Assembly (NCBI RefSeq): GCF_910592395.1
Contig: NC_088310.1
Location: 14,269,501-14,333,500, forward strand
Length of the DNA: 64,000 nucleotides
Origin: Lineus longissimus
Taxonomy: Eukaryota; Nemertea; Pilidiophora; Heteronemertea; Lineidae
Direction of reading: 5' to 3'
Part shown: positions 23,440 to 34,843 of the stretch, piece by piece
How positions within the stretch are numbered: position 1 is the stretch's first letter
How the letters are laid out: each line of letters begins with the position of its first letter
Notes under the pieces: model-generated
Told to the model about the DNA's origin: nothing
What the model saw: only the letters and a program-made list of their open reading frames with translations
The model's database searches: none
Translations under genes and position numbers: made by a program

Positions 23440-24290
23440 CCATTGTTATAAAGGCTGAAGAGAATACCATACACTGGGCGTAAAAAGGCCTGCCCAATAC
23501 GGACGGTTCCACAAATGCGGCACAGGCTGGTGGCTCAACCCACAACGTACAAGGTTGGTGACCTGTTGCGGAAAGTGCGTCTTTTTAACGCGTTTTGGTA
23601 TGGCGACCAGATACTGGCTTATTTTGCATTATAACACCTGCTGCACCTACGGTATTCACTCAAAACTAATCCCAACCAGCTACATATTTGCCTCGTCATT
23701 GTAGCTGAACTACATATTTACAGCCTACAACCTAATTACATTCAGAAATGATTTCAGGTTTGGAGTATGCAACGATGTACTTTTTTATTCATCATACTTC
23801 CCGAATAATCATTGGTTACATGCGATCATTCTGTTTCACGTTCTGCAGTAAAATGGTTAATACAGTGAAACATTTAGCAGCATCTTTAAAGATGTTTTCC
23901 AACATTTAAAGGTTTTCTTCTGTACCAGCAAAAAAACAGTCTTAAGTTGAGATCTTGTCGCATCCGACATAACAATAACTTTACAATCAGACAATTATAG
24001 CTGGTGTAGAAGTAGAAATGTCCCCCTGGAAAATATTCATGTCCATTGCCCTTGTATTGCCCTATTACGGATTAGGGCAAATGAGCGTCATATGACCGTC
24101 AGTGCATAATAGAATCATTTGCTCCACGGACATTATTTTCTAAGAACATTTCAAACTAGCGCACGTAATTCTTTCAAAGCGTCCCCAAGCCAAGAACAAT
24201 TTACGTCTGAATTTGTTGGCGAGATTGTTATCATGACTACCGGTAGCCAGCACTGCTCTTATGTTTGATCCAAGCATTTACCTGCAGAAC
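23440..24290 (+). repeat. Dispersed repeat D (partner 55700-56395, then 59580-59690)
   Basis: Shared stretches include AAGTAGAAATGTCCCCCTGG, TTATTCATCATACTTCCCG and CAGTGCATAATAGAATCATT. The last about 100 bases (GAGATTGTTATCATGAC…) match 59608-59690. The partner copy is therefore split by about 3.2 kb of other DNA. Confidence 0.75.
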
Positions 24291-25257
24291 TCGTGGCGGG
24301 TTAACCAAACTCCAATTACACTGTCTGCTGGTTTATAATTTTTAGCCCTTCAGGCATACATTCGAGGAGATATTCAAAGACATATTTAGTGGCATATACT
24401 TATTCCTCATTGTCAGTGTTTTCATTTTTACTACAAAAAATCCCCTACAATTAACTGACTTCATTCATTGAATTACATTCTTAATTAATTCGAAAAAACA
24501 CAATTTTAAGTATTGTAGCGCCATTTCTCGATGAATTTTAATTCTGTTTGTTAGAAATGTCGGTGTTAAAATCAGTTGCTACCATAGTATATAGGGCGAT
24601 TTATAAAACAAAATATAACTTATAAGAATTAAATGGGATTTAATGAATTTAAGTCGCATTGTATCAACTCTAATGACATTTAGCAAAAGTCATATTTAAA
24701 ACCTTGAAAGTATAGATATCAATGAATACATTACAGCTTGCAGTATTCAACTCTGGAGCATGGCGCTGTAAAATGGATTTGAAAGTATAATTTTCTTGTT
24801 TTGCTAGTTTTTATACCGAGGGATACGACTAAAAAAATGAACCTCCTTGAAATGTAACAACACTGGTATCACTGGAAAGATCTGCGAATATGCATCAATA
24901 TGGTTCCAGCCCAAATATTAAGAAAGTTACAGAATTTTGAAAATAAGAAAGTCCGTTCACTTTGGACCCCTTCGTTTTAATGGAAAAACACAGAGTTTAA
25001 CCACTAAAAAGGAACTTATTCACAAAAAAGGGCTCAGGGAGGTCGGCCAGCCAAACCACCCCTCACGACAACAAACATTGACCAATACACACTGTAGTAC
25101 TCTGGATTGAAACAAGAAATGATATACTATCAAATAAAGTCATAAACTAACCCCTATTCTCCATACTGGATTTTACAATTCAGCTAGTCTGGTCCATCCC
25201 TCAGAAACCCCCCAAGTTCATAGCTTTTGCGGTTTAGGAACATACCAGTTACACTGA
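24291..25257. other. Unassigned intronic sequence
   Basis: AT-rich. No gene or repeat is recognised. Confidence 0.45.
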
Positions 25258-25875
25258 AATAGCAAATTTACGCCACTTGACCTATGTGACCTTGAAAATT
25301 TGGACAAACCAAAAACCTGTAAGATATGTGATGTATCCTTGCTCAGAGAAACTACCATCGAAATTTCATCGAAAACGAGTCACTCATACGAGAGATATCA
25401 CACTTTTTAGGTTTCCACTTCTGGCCCCCTGGTGGCAAAGTCAAAAATCATTGTCAGCGGTTACATGACATAGGGAGTCATGTGTACCAAATTTCAAGTT
25501 CATAGGTTTAGTGGTTAAGAAAGGTGCCATAGTTACACCCAAACAGCCAATTTACATTATTTGACCTCTGTGACCCTAAAAATTATGTCGAATCAAAAAC
25601 CCATAGGATGTGTGATGTATCCCTGCTAGGAGTACCTACCATAAAAATTTCATCAGAAACAGGTCACTAATAAACAAGATATTGCATCTTTTACCCTTTT
25701 CAGTTTTGGCCTCCTGGTGGCCAAGTCAAGAATCAGATCACACCGAAATTCAGTGTCAGCGGCTATATGACAAAGGGAGTCATGTGCACCAAATTTCAAG
25801 TTCATATCTTTAGGTGTTTAGAAAAGTGCCATTGTTACACTCAAACGGCCAATTTACACCATTTGATCTCTGTGA
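25258..25875 (+). repeat. Two N repeat modules, cut by a TTAA element
   Basis: Modules start at about 25277 (TTGACCTATGTGACCTTG) and 25560 (TTTGACCTCTGTGACCC). A third core begins at 25860 but is broken after TGACC by TTAACCCTT at 25876. N-type sequence resumes at 27131. Confidence 0.75.
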
Positions 25876-27135
25876 CCTTAACCCTTAAAGCGCCGAATTC
25901 ACCAAATCAAGGCTTTTTACCAGCGCCGATTTAACAGAGGCAAAGTTGGCAAAATCTACATGTTTATTTAAACTGACGAATACACCCTTTTCTGAAAGAG
26001 ATAAAACAAAACAATGCATATAAAAAATGTTCCTATTTACCAGAGCTTTCAGACTGTACAGCTGGTTTTGTTCTCAAAATGTTCATATTAACCCTTTCTG
26101 GGCCAAAATGTTATGTAATCCAAAAAAAGTAATCCGAAAAAATGTCATGTAATCCAAATTGAATAAACTGTTCATGAATCAATTGTTAAATATTGTCATT
26201 TGGTTTGTCTATCATCATAACATAAAAAAAGACAGTCTATGCTGTATTTAGAGTTTTCTCATTGCAAATCTATTGGTTTTCCCTAGCTGCATGTTTACGT
26301 TCGCAGATAACCCTTCCAACACGGCGATAGTCTTTTTGGGTGTAGTACACTTCAAAACACTCTGGCCAGCACATAGCTTTCTGACAGTCTTTGCACCCAT
26401 CAGATGTTTGTACATGCTTGATATCATTGTAGGAACAAACAGCACAGTTAGGCTTGTACCCCTTTTGAGAAGTCCACCCAAAATGCATATCAAGAGGCCG
26501 GAGAGGCATGTCGGCTTCATCACTTCGACGTCCTCTGCGCTTGCGTGTGGATGCAAGGCCCTCCACCAGCCCATCAATGACACCCTTGCGGAATTTCAGA
26601 TGTGTCATATTTCCATCAGGATGGACTCTCTTGTACAAGAGATAACCATTATGATTGCAACATCACGGATTCTATGATACAGGGGGATGTACCATTTGTG
26701 GCTCCAGTGGGGATATTCGTAGTACTGGAGGAGTTGGTCCATTGTGTCCACTCCTCCCATGAATTTGTTGTATTCAATTATACAGTCTGGTTTGTGAGCT
26801 GTCCTCATATTACCAGGGGCTCTCTTGTCCCTAATTTGACAATCTGTCACTCCATTTCCATGAATAGTTGACAACATGTTGACTCGCTTATTGTCTTGCC
26901 ACGTGCACGCCATCATGTTTCGAGACTTTTTGAACAATGGCACATCACCAAGTTGCAGTGGAATATTTGTGAAGTTTTGAGGATAGCCAATACGATTTGG
27001 TCTGATAGTACCACATGTACCTATTGAGTGCTCCATCATATTCAGGCCCAGAAATGGCAAAGAGTAGAAATTGTCATAGTAGCAGTGGTGGCCAAAACCT
27101 CTGTAGTTCTCTGTAAGTTTTGAAACAATGTCATG
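25876..27135 (-). pseudogene. piggyBac-type transposase, truncated and frameshifted
   Basis: Read on minus from 27135, the frame contains YYDNFYS (second catalytic Asp of the family), then CGTIRPNRIGYP, NKRVNMLST, EYNKFMGGVDTMDQ (third Asp) and HKWYIPLYHRIRDVA. After about 26660 the frame moves by one base and continues NGYLLYKRVHPDGN…, ending in a cysteine-rich tail (CAVC, CKDC, CWPEC) at 26270. The one-base loss and the missing N-terminal half, including the first catalytic Asp, make it inactive. TTAACCC at 25876 and TTAACCCTTTCTGGGCC at 26088 are piggyBac-type ends downstream. At 27131 the coding sequence stops abruptly in repeat N. Confidence 0.85.
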
Positions 27136-27565
27136 GTGGCCAAGTTAAGAATCAGGTGGTGGCCAAGTTAAGAATCAGATGGTGGCTGAGTTAAGAATCA
27201 GATCGGACTGAAATTCATTGTCAGAGGTCGCCTGACCTGTGGGGTCCTGTGTACAAAGTTTCAAGTTCATAGCCATAGCGATTGAGAAACGTGCTACTCT
27301 TTTTAAAAAGGATAGAAAGACGGACGGCGACGACGGTATTGTATAGCCTCACCTAGATGGTGAGCCAAAAAGGCAAAAAACTATTCCCAAGATGGCTGCC
27401 TGGAGGGCATAAGTAGGTCATATCATGAAAAATATAAAATACGTCTAGGCATATTGCCCAAAGCTTTTAGCCATCTAGCGTTAGCGGTGATGAAACGTGC
27501 TCCGCTAACGGACGATGACGACGGACACCACGGTATTGTATTATCTCCCGAGAGGTGAGCTAAAA
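27131..27565 (+). repeat. N repeat modules with 24-base triplication
   Basis: GGTGGCCAAGTTAAGAATCAG is repeated three times at 27131-27203 with small changes. The normal N continuation follows, with ends GGTGAGCCAAAAA (27370) and AGGTGAGCTAAAAA (27565) after ACGGACG-type tracts. Confidence 0.7.
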
Positions 27566-28757
27566 ATAAAATTGTGTGCAGCGACACTTCTGGGAACAAG
27601 AGAGTTTCCTAGCAAATATATCTCTATCATAAATAGCTCTTTTAAATTTTGAAGTTGACTGAAGAATAACGATTTTAGAGCTATAAAGTAGGCATTTTTG
27701 TCGATCTCACCTGGTTCTCATCATTTGATGAAATGCCGCGGCTTTGCCGATCATTTAGTGTACCCCTGCCTCGAGCAAGTCACAGTGTTATGCGCATCCA
27801 GACTGATCACTCAAACATGTTCAGTTGCTACATGTTCAGTTGTTACTGTAGAACGGAAAATATGCCTAACGATGGACATATTATTTGCGGCAAAATATTT
27901 TTGTGAGTGAACATTTTTTTTTTCCAAGAAAATTTAAACTGTCTATTTTGAGTCAACGCTCTTAGTGTATGGGGACTGTAGTGTAAATTGCCCCTACTTA
28001 ACATAATATGAGCAATAATTAAGAAATAATTAAGCAAAAGCAGTTTAAGTTAGTTGTAATTATGACAAGTGGTAACTGCGCAGGGTATACACCTAGGCCT
28101 TTGTTGGGCCAAGCTGTATGCAGAACCTTTGAAGAAACATGGTAACAATGACATAGATTTGAAGTTAAAAGCAAGAGATTTTTGTGGCAGAATATTTTCG
28201 CGAGCCTGACCTACTCGCGAAATTCGCAAAAATATGGAATTTCAAATGTTCTGGTATAGTGGAATACTAAGAAGGCTTATCCTTGTGAATCTTATCTAAA
28301 TTAAACGTCACTGGTTTTTGAAAGGAGGGTCACATGTCAACTATGTGTTGCTATGCTAAGTGTTAGGCATAGTATATAAACTAGCAATTAATCTCTTCCT
28401 GGGGTGACACAGAATGCATTGTTTAGAGTGAGGCTTGTTTTACACTATACAATGTATTTTGTAGATTTATGCAAAGAGAGTGCTTACAAATCCTCTTTTT
28501 TCGTAAGATGAGACAAACTGCTCATATATTCATGTAGTCACATACCTAATAATCAGTTTGTCAAAGTTCTAACAAAATTGGCCCAAATGTAAGTGTCCTA
28601 AGAACAAAATATTTGTACAATCTTTGTAAAATTTTTGTTCATCAAAGTCTCTATTTTCAAAAATCAACCATGCTTCCAGTCAGAGTATTCCTAGCTACAC
28701 TGAATAAAGATCGTACATATACTGGTAATTAATTTCTACCTGGGGTGACACAGCCTG
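27566..28757 (+). repeat. Pieces of repeat R
   Basis: CAAATATATCTCTATCA…AAAGCTCTTTTAAAT at 27615 matches 10155. GGGGTGACACAGAATGCATT at 28402 matches 10336. 28600-28757 matches 10190-10345. The intervening parts (27660-28340) are unassigned and hold one small plus-strand frame without family features. Confidence 0.55.
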
Positions 28758-29725
28758 CAGGATGACCCGCCAGGGGAGATTGTATTTGAGGGTACAAGTG
28801 TTCAAATTTCTAATGAAGAAATTCATTTGGGTATTCTTCTTGGTCCTGATGTTCGTCGGAGGAGGGTTCAGGTTTTAGTTAATGATCTGTACAAACGGAC
28901 CAACATGCTTATGGCTCAGTTTAGGTACGCCAACTTTGAAATCAGATATAAGTTATTCAAAAGTTTTTGTACGCCGCTGTATGGTTACCAGTTGCTAGAC
29001 TATTCAAAACCATACATGGAAGAATTGTATATTGCATGGCGTAAATGCATTCGTCAGATTTTGTGTTTGCCTTATCGCACTCATAATGACCTGTTACCAG
29101 CCATTATAAGGACTGTAGCGTTCAAACTCAATTGGAGGAAAGGTTCGTAAAATTCATCAACGGACTGCGGAAATCAGGAAATACACTCGTAAAGGTTACA
29201 GTTGGATTATTATTTGCCGGGAGCGTCTCATCAGTGGGGAAAAGTCTAACTATGGCGTTACAAAAGTACAACTGGAATAGGGATCAGCTGCCTAATGAAT
29301 GTATAATGCTAAGGGACATCAATAGGGAAATTTGGGAATTGGGGCATAATAGGGTTGCCATCCAAGTTAGGGAATTGCTTGAAATGCGGGAGGCAGGGAA
29401 TCATATTCTCACAAAAGAGGAAATAGACATGATAATTAACTTCTTGTGTACAGGTTGATTTGATGGAGTATTGTTTTTGGTGTTAGTTTTATTGTGATAG
29501 TTCAAGATACTAATGTAACTTATTCAGGAAATCTCCAAGAATAAGAGGTTTTCGGGTTCGACTCTCAGTCTTACCTTTTACTTTGTTTGCCTTATCGTAA
29601 ACTTGTATTTGCACCCAACTCTGTATTGTCTTAATGCACCTTATTTTTTGTTATCTGTACAACGGAAAGTAGTACGAATAAACATATATATATATATACG
29701 CATACGCATATATATATATATATTG
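28758..29725 (+). pseudogene. Non-LTR retrotransposon 3' fragment (RT C-terminal part)
   Basis: From about 28762 the plus frame encodes the end of a reverse-transcriptase ORF: EEIHLGILLG, then FKSFCTPLYGYQLLD and AWRKCIRQILCLPYRTHNDL, a block typical of the region after the RT palm in LINEs. Near 29107 one A is missing (ATT ATA AGG), shifting the frame. Coding resumes as QLEERFVKFINGL and continues to the stop at 29458. The 3' region ends GAATAAACATATATATATA at 29680-29724. The 5' part, including the RT catalytic motif, is absent. It is inserted in repeat R, which resumes at 29726. Confidence 0.8.
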
Positions 29726-29890
29726 TTGAGAGTTAGGCTTGTATTCACATGTAATAATCACACAAAGCAGCAGTGACCCATATCCTCAACCCAAAGGAGG
29801 TGTTAAACCCTCCTGCCCTTGGTTGGGAACAATGGACGATCTTGAGAAAGGATAAAATTAAATCTGAATCGGGATCAAGGGCTCTGGAAA
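29726..29890 (+). repeat. Repeat R, part to the right of the LINE insertion
   Basis: CACACAAAGCAGCAGTGACC, CAACCCAAAGGAGGTGT and CGGGATCAAGGGCTCT match 10398-10646 in order. The middle part of that reference (10460-10580) is shortened here. Confidence 0.75.
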
Positions 29891-31440
29891 CATAATGTTG
29901 TTTTTCAAGCACCCAAATAATGCCACTAAACATACTTTCACCATTTCAGCAAACAATGTTTTGTCTGATGGCTCTTCCTGAAGAATAGTTTGTATGGGAT
30001 CTTTCTCTTTTTCAAGGACATTACCAAAGAAATCTGCTACAACAGACAGAATACCAGCAGGGTTCTCCTCCTGGAGCGTGATACGACTGAGAACATCTTT
30101 CACTACACAAATACCTTCTACATGATGAATTTCAGAGTCGGCTGAAGTATAGAATGTCTTCATTCAAGGTCCAGAAAACAACTTTCCGATCAATCCGAGA
30201 ACCTGAAGCTCCAACTTCACCACTGAATTGCCAAAAGCCGACAACAAACTAGATCATAAACCAGCAAGGGCAGAACCTAATTGCAAGAATGTGAGAAAGT
30301 TTGAATGATGCACAAAGTACTTTCCAGCAATACGGAAAAGAACATGAAGCCGATTGCCCCTGTAACGCTGGATAAATCCTTCACCCAGTTACTTCTCTTC
30401 AATGAATATCTTGAAGCCCATCAGGTCACCTTTACCATCCTTGAACCGCACTCTGTTCATCTGCAAAATTATCTTGGCAGCAAGACAATCCTGCCCAAAC
30501 AGCTTCCCCTTCATTAGGCCATTTCTTGTTCAAGTAATTTAAAGCTGATCTAACTTTCGTTGCAACAGCGTCCAGAGGATGAAGATGGCAGTTGAGTCCA
30601 TTAAGGGTCTTATTCTATGCAGCATTGTAGTTGCATCCAACCCCAAGGTGGAGTCTGGATTAGCCAAGATGCTTTCTGCTACATGAAGCTGGGATATCAC
30701 CCCCATTTCTCAGACCATCATTTCAACAGTTGTACGGTGAGGGACTTCGTCAAGTTTGGCACCAGTCCTTTGAACAAACTAACTTATCCAACAGTTGGGC
30801 ACATATGGCAGTGAGAACTTGGTTGACCACGGCATCATATACAAATAAGCTAGTGGCCATAGAAAACATTGTACCGTCCTTTTTGAATAGATCAGATGTA
30901 GTAGAGACATTATTACTGTCCTCAATCTGCTCTTCAAGCACAGCCACATCTCTTTGAAGAACACAGATCATTTCCTCTTTCGCTTTCACTTTATCCTTAA
31001 CTTCAGAGATTTCCGCTGCAGATTGTTCACTTAGCGCTTTAACTTTTTATACTTTTTTTGCTTCTGCTTGACTTTATCTCAACTTTTCTGCAGTGCTTCC
31101 AATACATGAGTAGAATCTGCTGTATCAAGTTTCTTATGCCTGTCATGTTTCCGTTTGATTTTCTGATTCGAAACCCGGACAGTATTCTTTTTCAGAAGTT
31201 TCCTCCTGAATACCTCAATCTGGTGTAAGTGTTTTTCCTTTGTTTCTTGATGCTGTTGTAAAGCTTTGTACAGGCGCCCACGAAGTTTGATACAGTTTGA
31301 ATATTTCCTGTGAGAGGAATTAGACTTTGGAATAGGACTGCTTGTAGTAATAGTTATATTCGATAGTGTGCTGCATGGGTCTTGAAGACACTCTACATAC
31401 AATGGCGGTCGAAAATGGTTCACAACAATAATCCTTGAAT
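29858..31440 (-). pseudogene. Decayed transposon-encoded protein of uncharacterised family
   Basis: Read on minus from about 31423, pieces in changing frames follow a fixed order: a basic, coiled-coil-like N terminus (LYKALQQHQETKEKHL…KRKHDRHKK), LANPDSTLGLDATTMLH, GLNCHLHPLDAVATKV, NRVRFKDGKGDLMGFK, RYRGNRLHVLF, ELQVLGLIGKLF then KTFYTSADSEIHHVEGI. I recognise this motif order from multicopy proteins in cnidarian, hemichordate and molluscan genomes, always annotated as uncharacterised. The LGLDATT aspartate could belong to an RNase H-like fold. There are several frame changes and in-frame stops. The last coding part (to 29858) abuts repeat R. Confidence 0.65.
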
Positions 31441-31930
31441 TTCATAAATTCACTCTCATTAGTAAGCTTTTTTTATATTTCTGAAGTGTCCTCTTCACCA
31501 AAGAAGTTATCTTGCCCTTTAAAACTGTAATAGAAGAACAGTGTGGCAGTGTGGTGATGTTACTGAAAATAAAAATATATTTCTGATGTATTACAAGTAG
31601 TCTTCAGAAAGAAAGTTATGCAAAATAATTGTTTGAACTAGTCATAAGTGATCCAGAAGGAAAATAAAGTAAAAATAATCATCCATGACATAAATAGCAA
31701 GTGTGTTTGTTTTGTAAATATAGCCAGGGAGCCAATCAGTGCGCTAGAAAATGGCACATGATTCCCGTCATTCATAATCTGGTTCTAGCACAGTTATGAT
31801 GAGGCATCTTATCCGTGTCCATCCTCGAGAACTATACAAGTTTATCACAATAATGAGGTATAATCCAGAAGTATTAGGGTAGCAGGAAGGGTTGGGCGTT
31901 TGTGGTTTCTGAGTCTGAGGGGGTTGGTGT
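31441..31930. other. Unassigned intronic sequence
   Basis: No gene or repeat is recognised. Confidence 0.45.
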
Positions 31931-31994
31931 CTGTTGACTGTGCTTTAAGAGAGACTAGGCATGGCGCCAGTCTCTCTTAAAGCACAGTCAACAG
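31931..31994. repeat. Perfect 26-base-arm hairpin, 12-base loop
   Basis: CTGTTGACTGTGCTTTAAGA… (31931-31956) is the exact reverse complement of 31969-31994. The loop is AGGCATGGCGCC. The loop plus right arm recurs once at 32313-32378, without the left arm. Confidence 0.9.
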
Positions 31995-32312
31995 GCATTT
32001 GGTCTCAGTATTTGGGTTTTGATTGCCATGACTGTACCCCTGTAAAAGTCAGAGGAGGAGAAGTTTGGAATGATGAAAGCATTGAAGAAGAAGAAATGTT
32101 ATTATATATTGAGGAAAGCAAAATTTATTATGAGACTAGAAGGCAGTGTCCTGACTTGATTATTTTGAAAATGGCAGTCTGAACACATTAAAAGGTGGAA
32201 CATGGCATTTTATCGACTTTGAAGTGTTCCGCAGTTAAAGGGAGACTATAGCCGGCAGCTAGGTAGGCAAGATAAAGTCATACAAATTTGCCAATAGGGG
32301 TCAGTCATATCT

Positions 32313-32378
32313 CTAGGCATGGCGCCAGTCTCTCTTAAAGCACAGTCAACAGGCATTTGGTCTTAGTATTTGGGTACA
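32313..32378 (+). repeat. Second copy of hairpin loop, right arm and flank
   Basis: AGGCATGGCGCCAGTCTCTC… through GGCATTTGGTCTTAGTATTT is identical to 31957-32020 except one base. The left arm is missing. Confidence 0.85.
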
Positions 32379-32519
32379 GAATCAAGGCAGCTCAGAGAGC
32401 AATGATTGAACGATGCTGTGGACAAGTCCAAGGATACTGCATCAGTCACGACCAACATCTCATCAGAAAGCGTCACCACCAGCATATTCAATGTTCAGTT
32501 CCAACCTGTACCAGTCCAA

Positions 32520-32652
32520 TGCACGCCTGTCATGGTCAGCAGTGGTCAGCTTAGCGCGATATGGAACATTCTTCCGAAACTCAAGCGAGGGAAGTCTGCT
32601 CATTAGCCTATCTCGCGCACTGCTCCTTCTTGTCAAACATCGTAGTGAAATC
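32520..32652 (-). repeat. Coding-like 130-base duplication, copy 1
   Basis: It matches 34081-34212 with about ten differences. On minus both copies keep an open frame containing SRLPSLEFxKNVPYRAKL. The differences leave the peptide largely unchanged, suggesting an old protein fragment, probably of a transposable element. The family is not recognised. The open minus-strand sequence continues toward 32892 in a second frame. Confidence 0.5.
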
Positions 32653-33033
32653 GTGGTAGAGTGGGGCGTCCTCGAGGATTGCAGCTGGTCGGACAGACGT
32701 GAGGTGGAATGTGGGCGGCTGCACTTCTTGGTTGATGTGCGATGGCAGATAGCACAGTTGTTGCGTTGCATGACAGCTGAAAGTGAATGTGATATCATAG
32801 AACTGAGGCGTTTGCAATGAGACTATAGGTGAAGTAGAAGCAAGGAGTGAAATGGGCCATCTTCCAGTGACTAATATACAGAGTAAGGGCACTGGGTGTT
32901 GTTAGATTCAGCATTGAATGTATTCCTCGTACAAGCGTGAATAGTGTGGACATACAGTGAGAGGTGAGAGACCCCTATTGACTACTTCTTGTAACTTTAT
33001 CTTGGATATTATATTAGTATTGAACTTCTAGCC

Positions 33034-33165
33034 ATGGATTATGAAGAAATTGAAGTTGTAGGCATGGAATATGAAAAATTATTCAACGTTGAAAGACATT
33101 ATTCCATGAGGCTTTGCCGTGATCGCAAAGGACGCGACGCGATTGGTTCACATGCTAATGAGGTA
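33034..33165 (+). other. Short open frame ending at a splice-donor-like site
   Basis: GCCATGG is a good start context and is followed by 44 codons (MDYEEIEVVGMEYEKLFN…). The frame closes at TGA inside GAG|GTATGATAAT, so the sequence could be a first coding exon. No homologue is recognised. The rest of 32893-34080 shows nothing I can assign. Confidence 0.2.
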
Positions 33166-34080
33166 TGATAATGATAATTACCTCTATAATGCTACTTGGA
33201 TAGCGACTGTGTCGTTGATTGCAACAGTGGTCTATGTCAATGTGTGCCTGTAATGTCAATGAAGTATGATGAGGTGATGACGATAGTGCAATTGACTAGG
33301 TGGCGCATTTTAGAATCAGCAGTGAGCACTGTGTGTAACATGGTGGAGGCAGCGGAGATAATAACTGTGTCGAAAGTATTGTTATAGGGCCTTCCCTAGG
33401 CCCATGGGGTTAAATTTACAATCCACGATTGAAAAGATGTAGTTTGATCGCATTCAACTATAAATCCATTGAACAGTTGTGTTCCTTGGCTTTAGTCAAC
33501 CGATGACCTTTTGTTGGGCCATGATCGGGGATTGTAAACTGTAAATGTATTATGGACTGGGAGACGGGGGAAACACAAGTGAAATAGACCAAAACAAGTG
33601 ATTTTGGGGCTTTGGTTTAGACGCATGCCCCACATGCGCCATGCGGGATTATGCGGGATTATACGGTTCATGTGAACTTGTTGACATCTACATGATCTAG
33701 TGCCGTTATTGGTCATGGTACATGGTAGGCCTAATCATCATGGCAATATGTTTCAGGAAAAGCTTGGAGTAAAATGAACTGCCGATGAATAATGATGTTG
33801 TTCATGTTTACCATGTTTACTATACATAGCCATAGGGTATGCACTGGCCAGTGCACTTTCTGCACGTCGTCATGGTCATGTTACATGTACGTGATACCTT
33901 GCATATTTTGTTTTTTGAATGCGCATGCTTTTTGGGCAAAATCACTTGTACCAACACTAATGAATAATGTCTTCTTATCCCTATGACTCCATACACAGTG
34001 AGGGCATTGTCCCATTCTCATCAAATGGTAACTTATTGTACCGTATTAGGGTGGAAGTTGGGGAGCAGATACCTACCGCT

Positions 34081-34212
34081 GCACGCCTGTCATAATCAGC
34101 AGTGATGAGCTTAGCGCGATATGGAACATTCTTCAAAAACTCAAGCGAGGGAAGTCTGCTCATTAGCATATCTCGCGCACTGCTCCTTATTGTCAAACAT
34201 CGTAGTGAAATC
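34081..34212 (-). repeat. Coding-like 130-base duplication, copy 2
   Basis: Partner of 32520-32652. The minus frame holds SRLPSLEFLKNVPYRAKL and continues upstream in transcription to about 33981. Immediately after it lies a perfect 10-base-arm hairpin AACGTCTGGC-TTTGC-GCCAGACGTT (about 34221-34246). Confidence 0.5.
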
Positions 34213-34246
34213 GTAATGGAAAACGTCTGGCTTTGCGCCAGACGTT

Positions 34247-34843
34247 GAGACTAATAAGTGAAGAACTAGTAGGTAAAGAACTTCTACTTGCGCGAGACTG
34301 CTCTGATAAAATTATCATTGCAGAGACTACGGTGACGTACACATATATTTTTTACAATCAAAAATGCCCTCAAAAGACGACATGGAATGATTATTTTATT
34401 GATATTTCCTACTATATACCTTCCAATTATCACTTTATACAAATAGATCGGCGTTAGGTCGCATGCTTTTCTTTCCTGGTGACACTATAAAGCAAAATAG
34501 TTGCAACCCCGTAAATGCGCTATAAGTCCAATAATAAGTGACGGTGACCCGTTATAAATGTTTCGCCAGCTTCGCTTTTTTGCCGCTACGCGGCGCGTTG
34601 GGCCCTTGCGTCAAGACAATAAATATATCTATTCACTATTTCTTTATTCATTATTTTTTTGTTTTGATGCTCACAAGTTGAATTTAGACGACTTTAAAAT
34701 GTATGAGAATTCAATGAAAATTGAAGAAAATCGACGCAATCTTGGAAATATCATTTCGCCAAAGGTTTTTCTGCAGCTTCGTAGATAACCTTCGCAGCTA
34801 GCTATGTCCATGTCATTACACACAGATGTGCAAAACTATACAT
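34247..34843. other. Unassigned intronic sequence
   Basis: No gene family is recognised. Short open frames on plus have no features. Confidence 0.45.

Noticed and set aside
26273-26677. 134-codon plus-strand open frame opposite the piggyBac gene
   Set aside because: It is the antisense of the transposase C-terminal part, which carries clear family motifs on minus.
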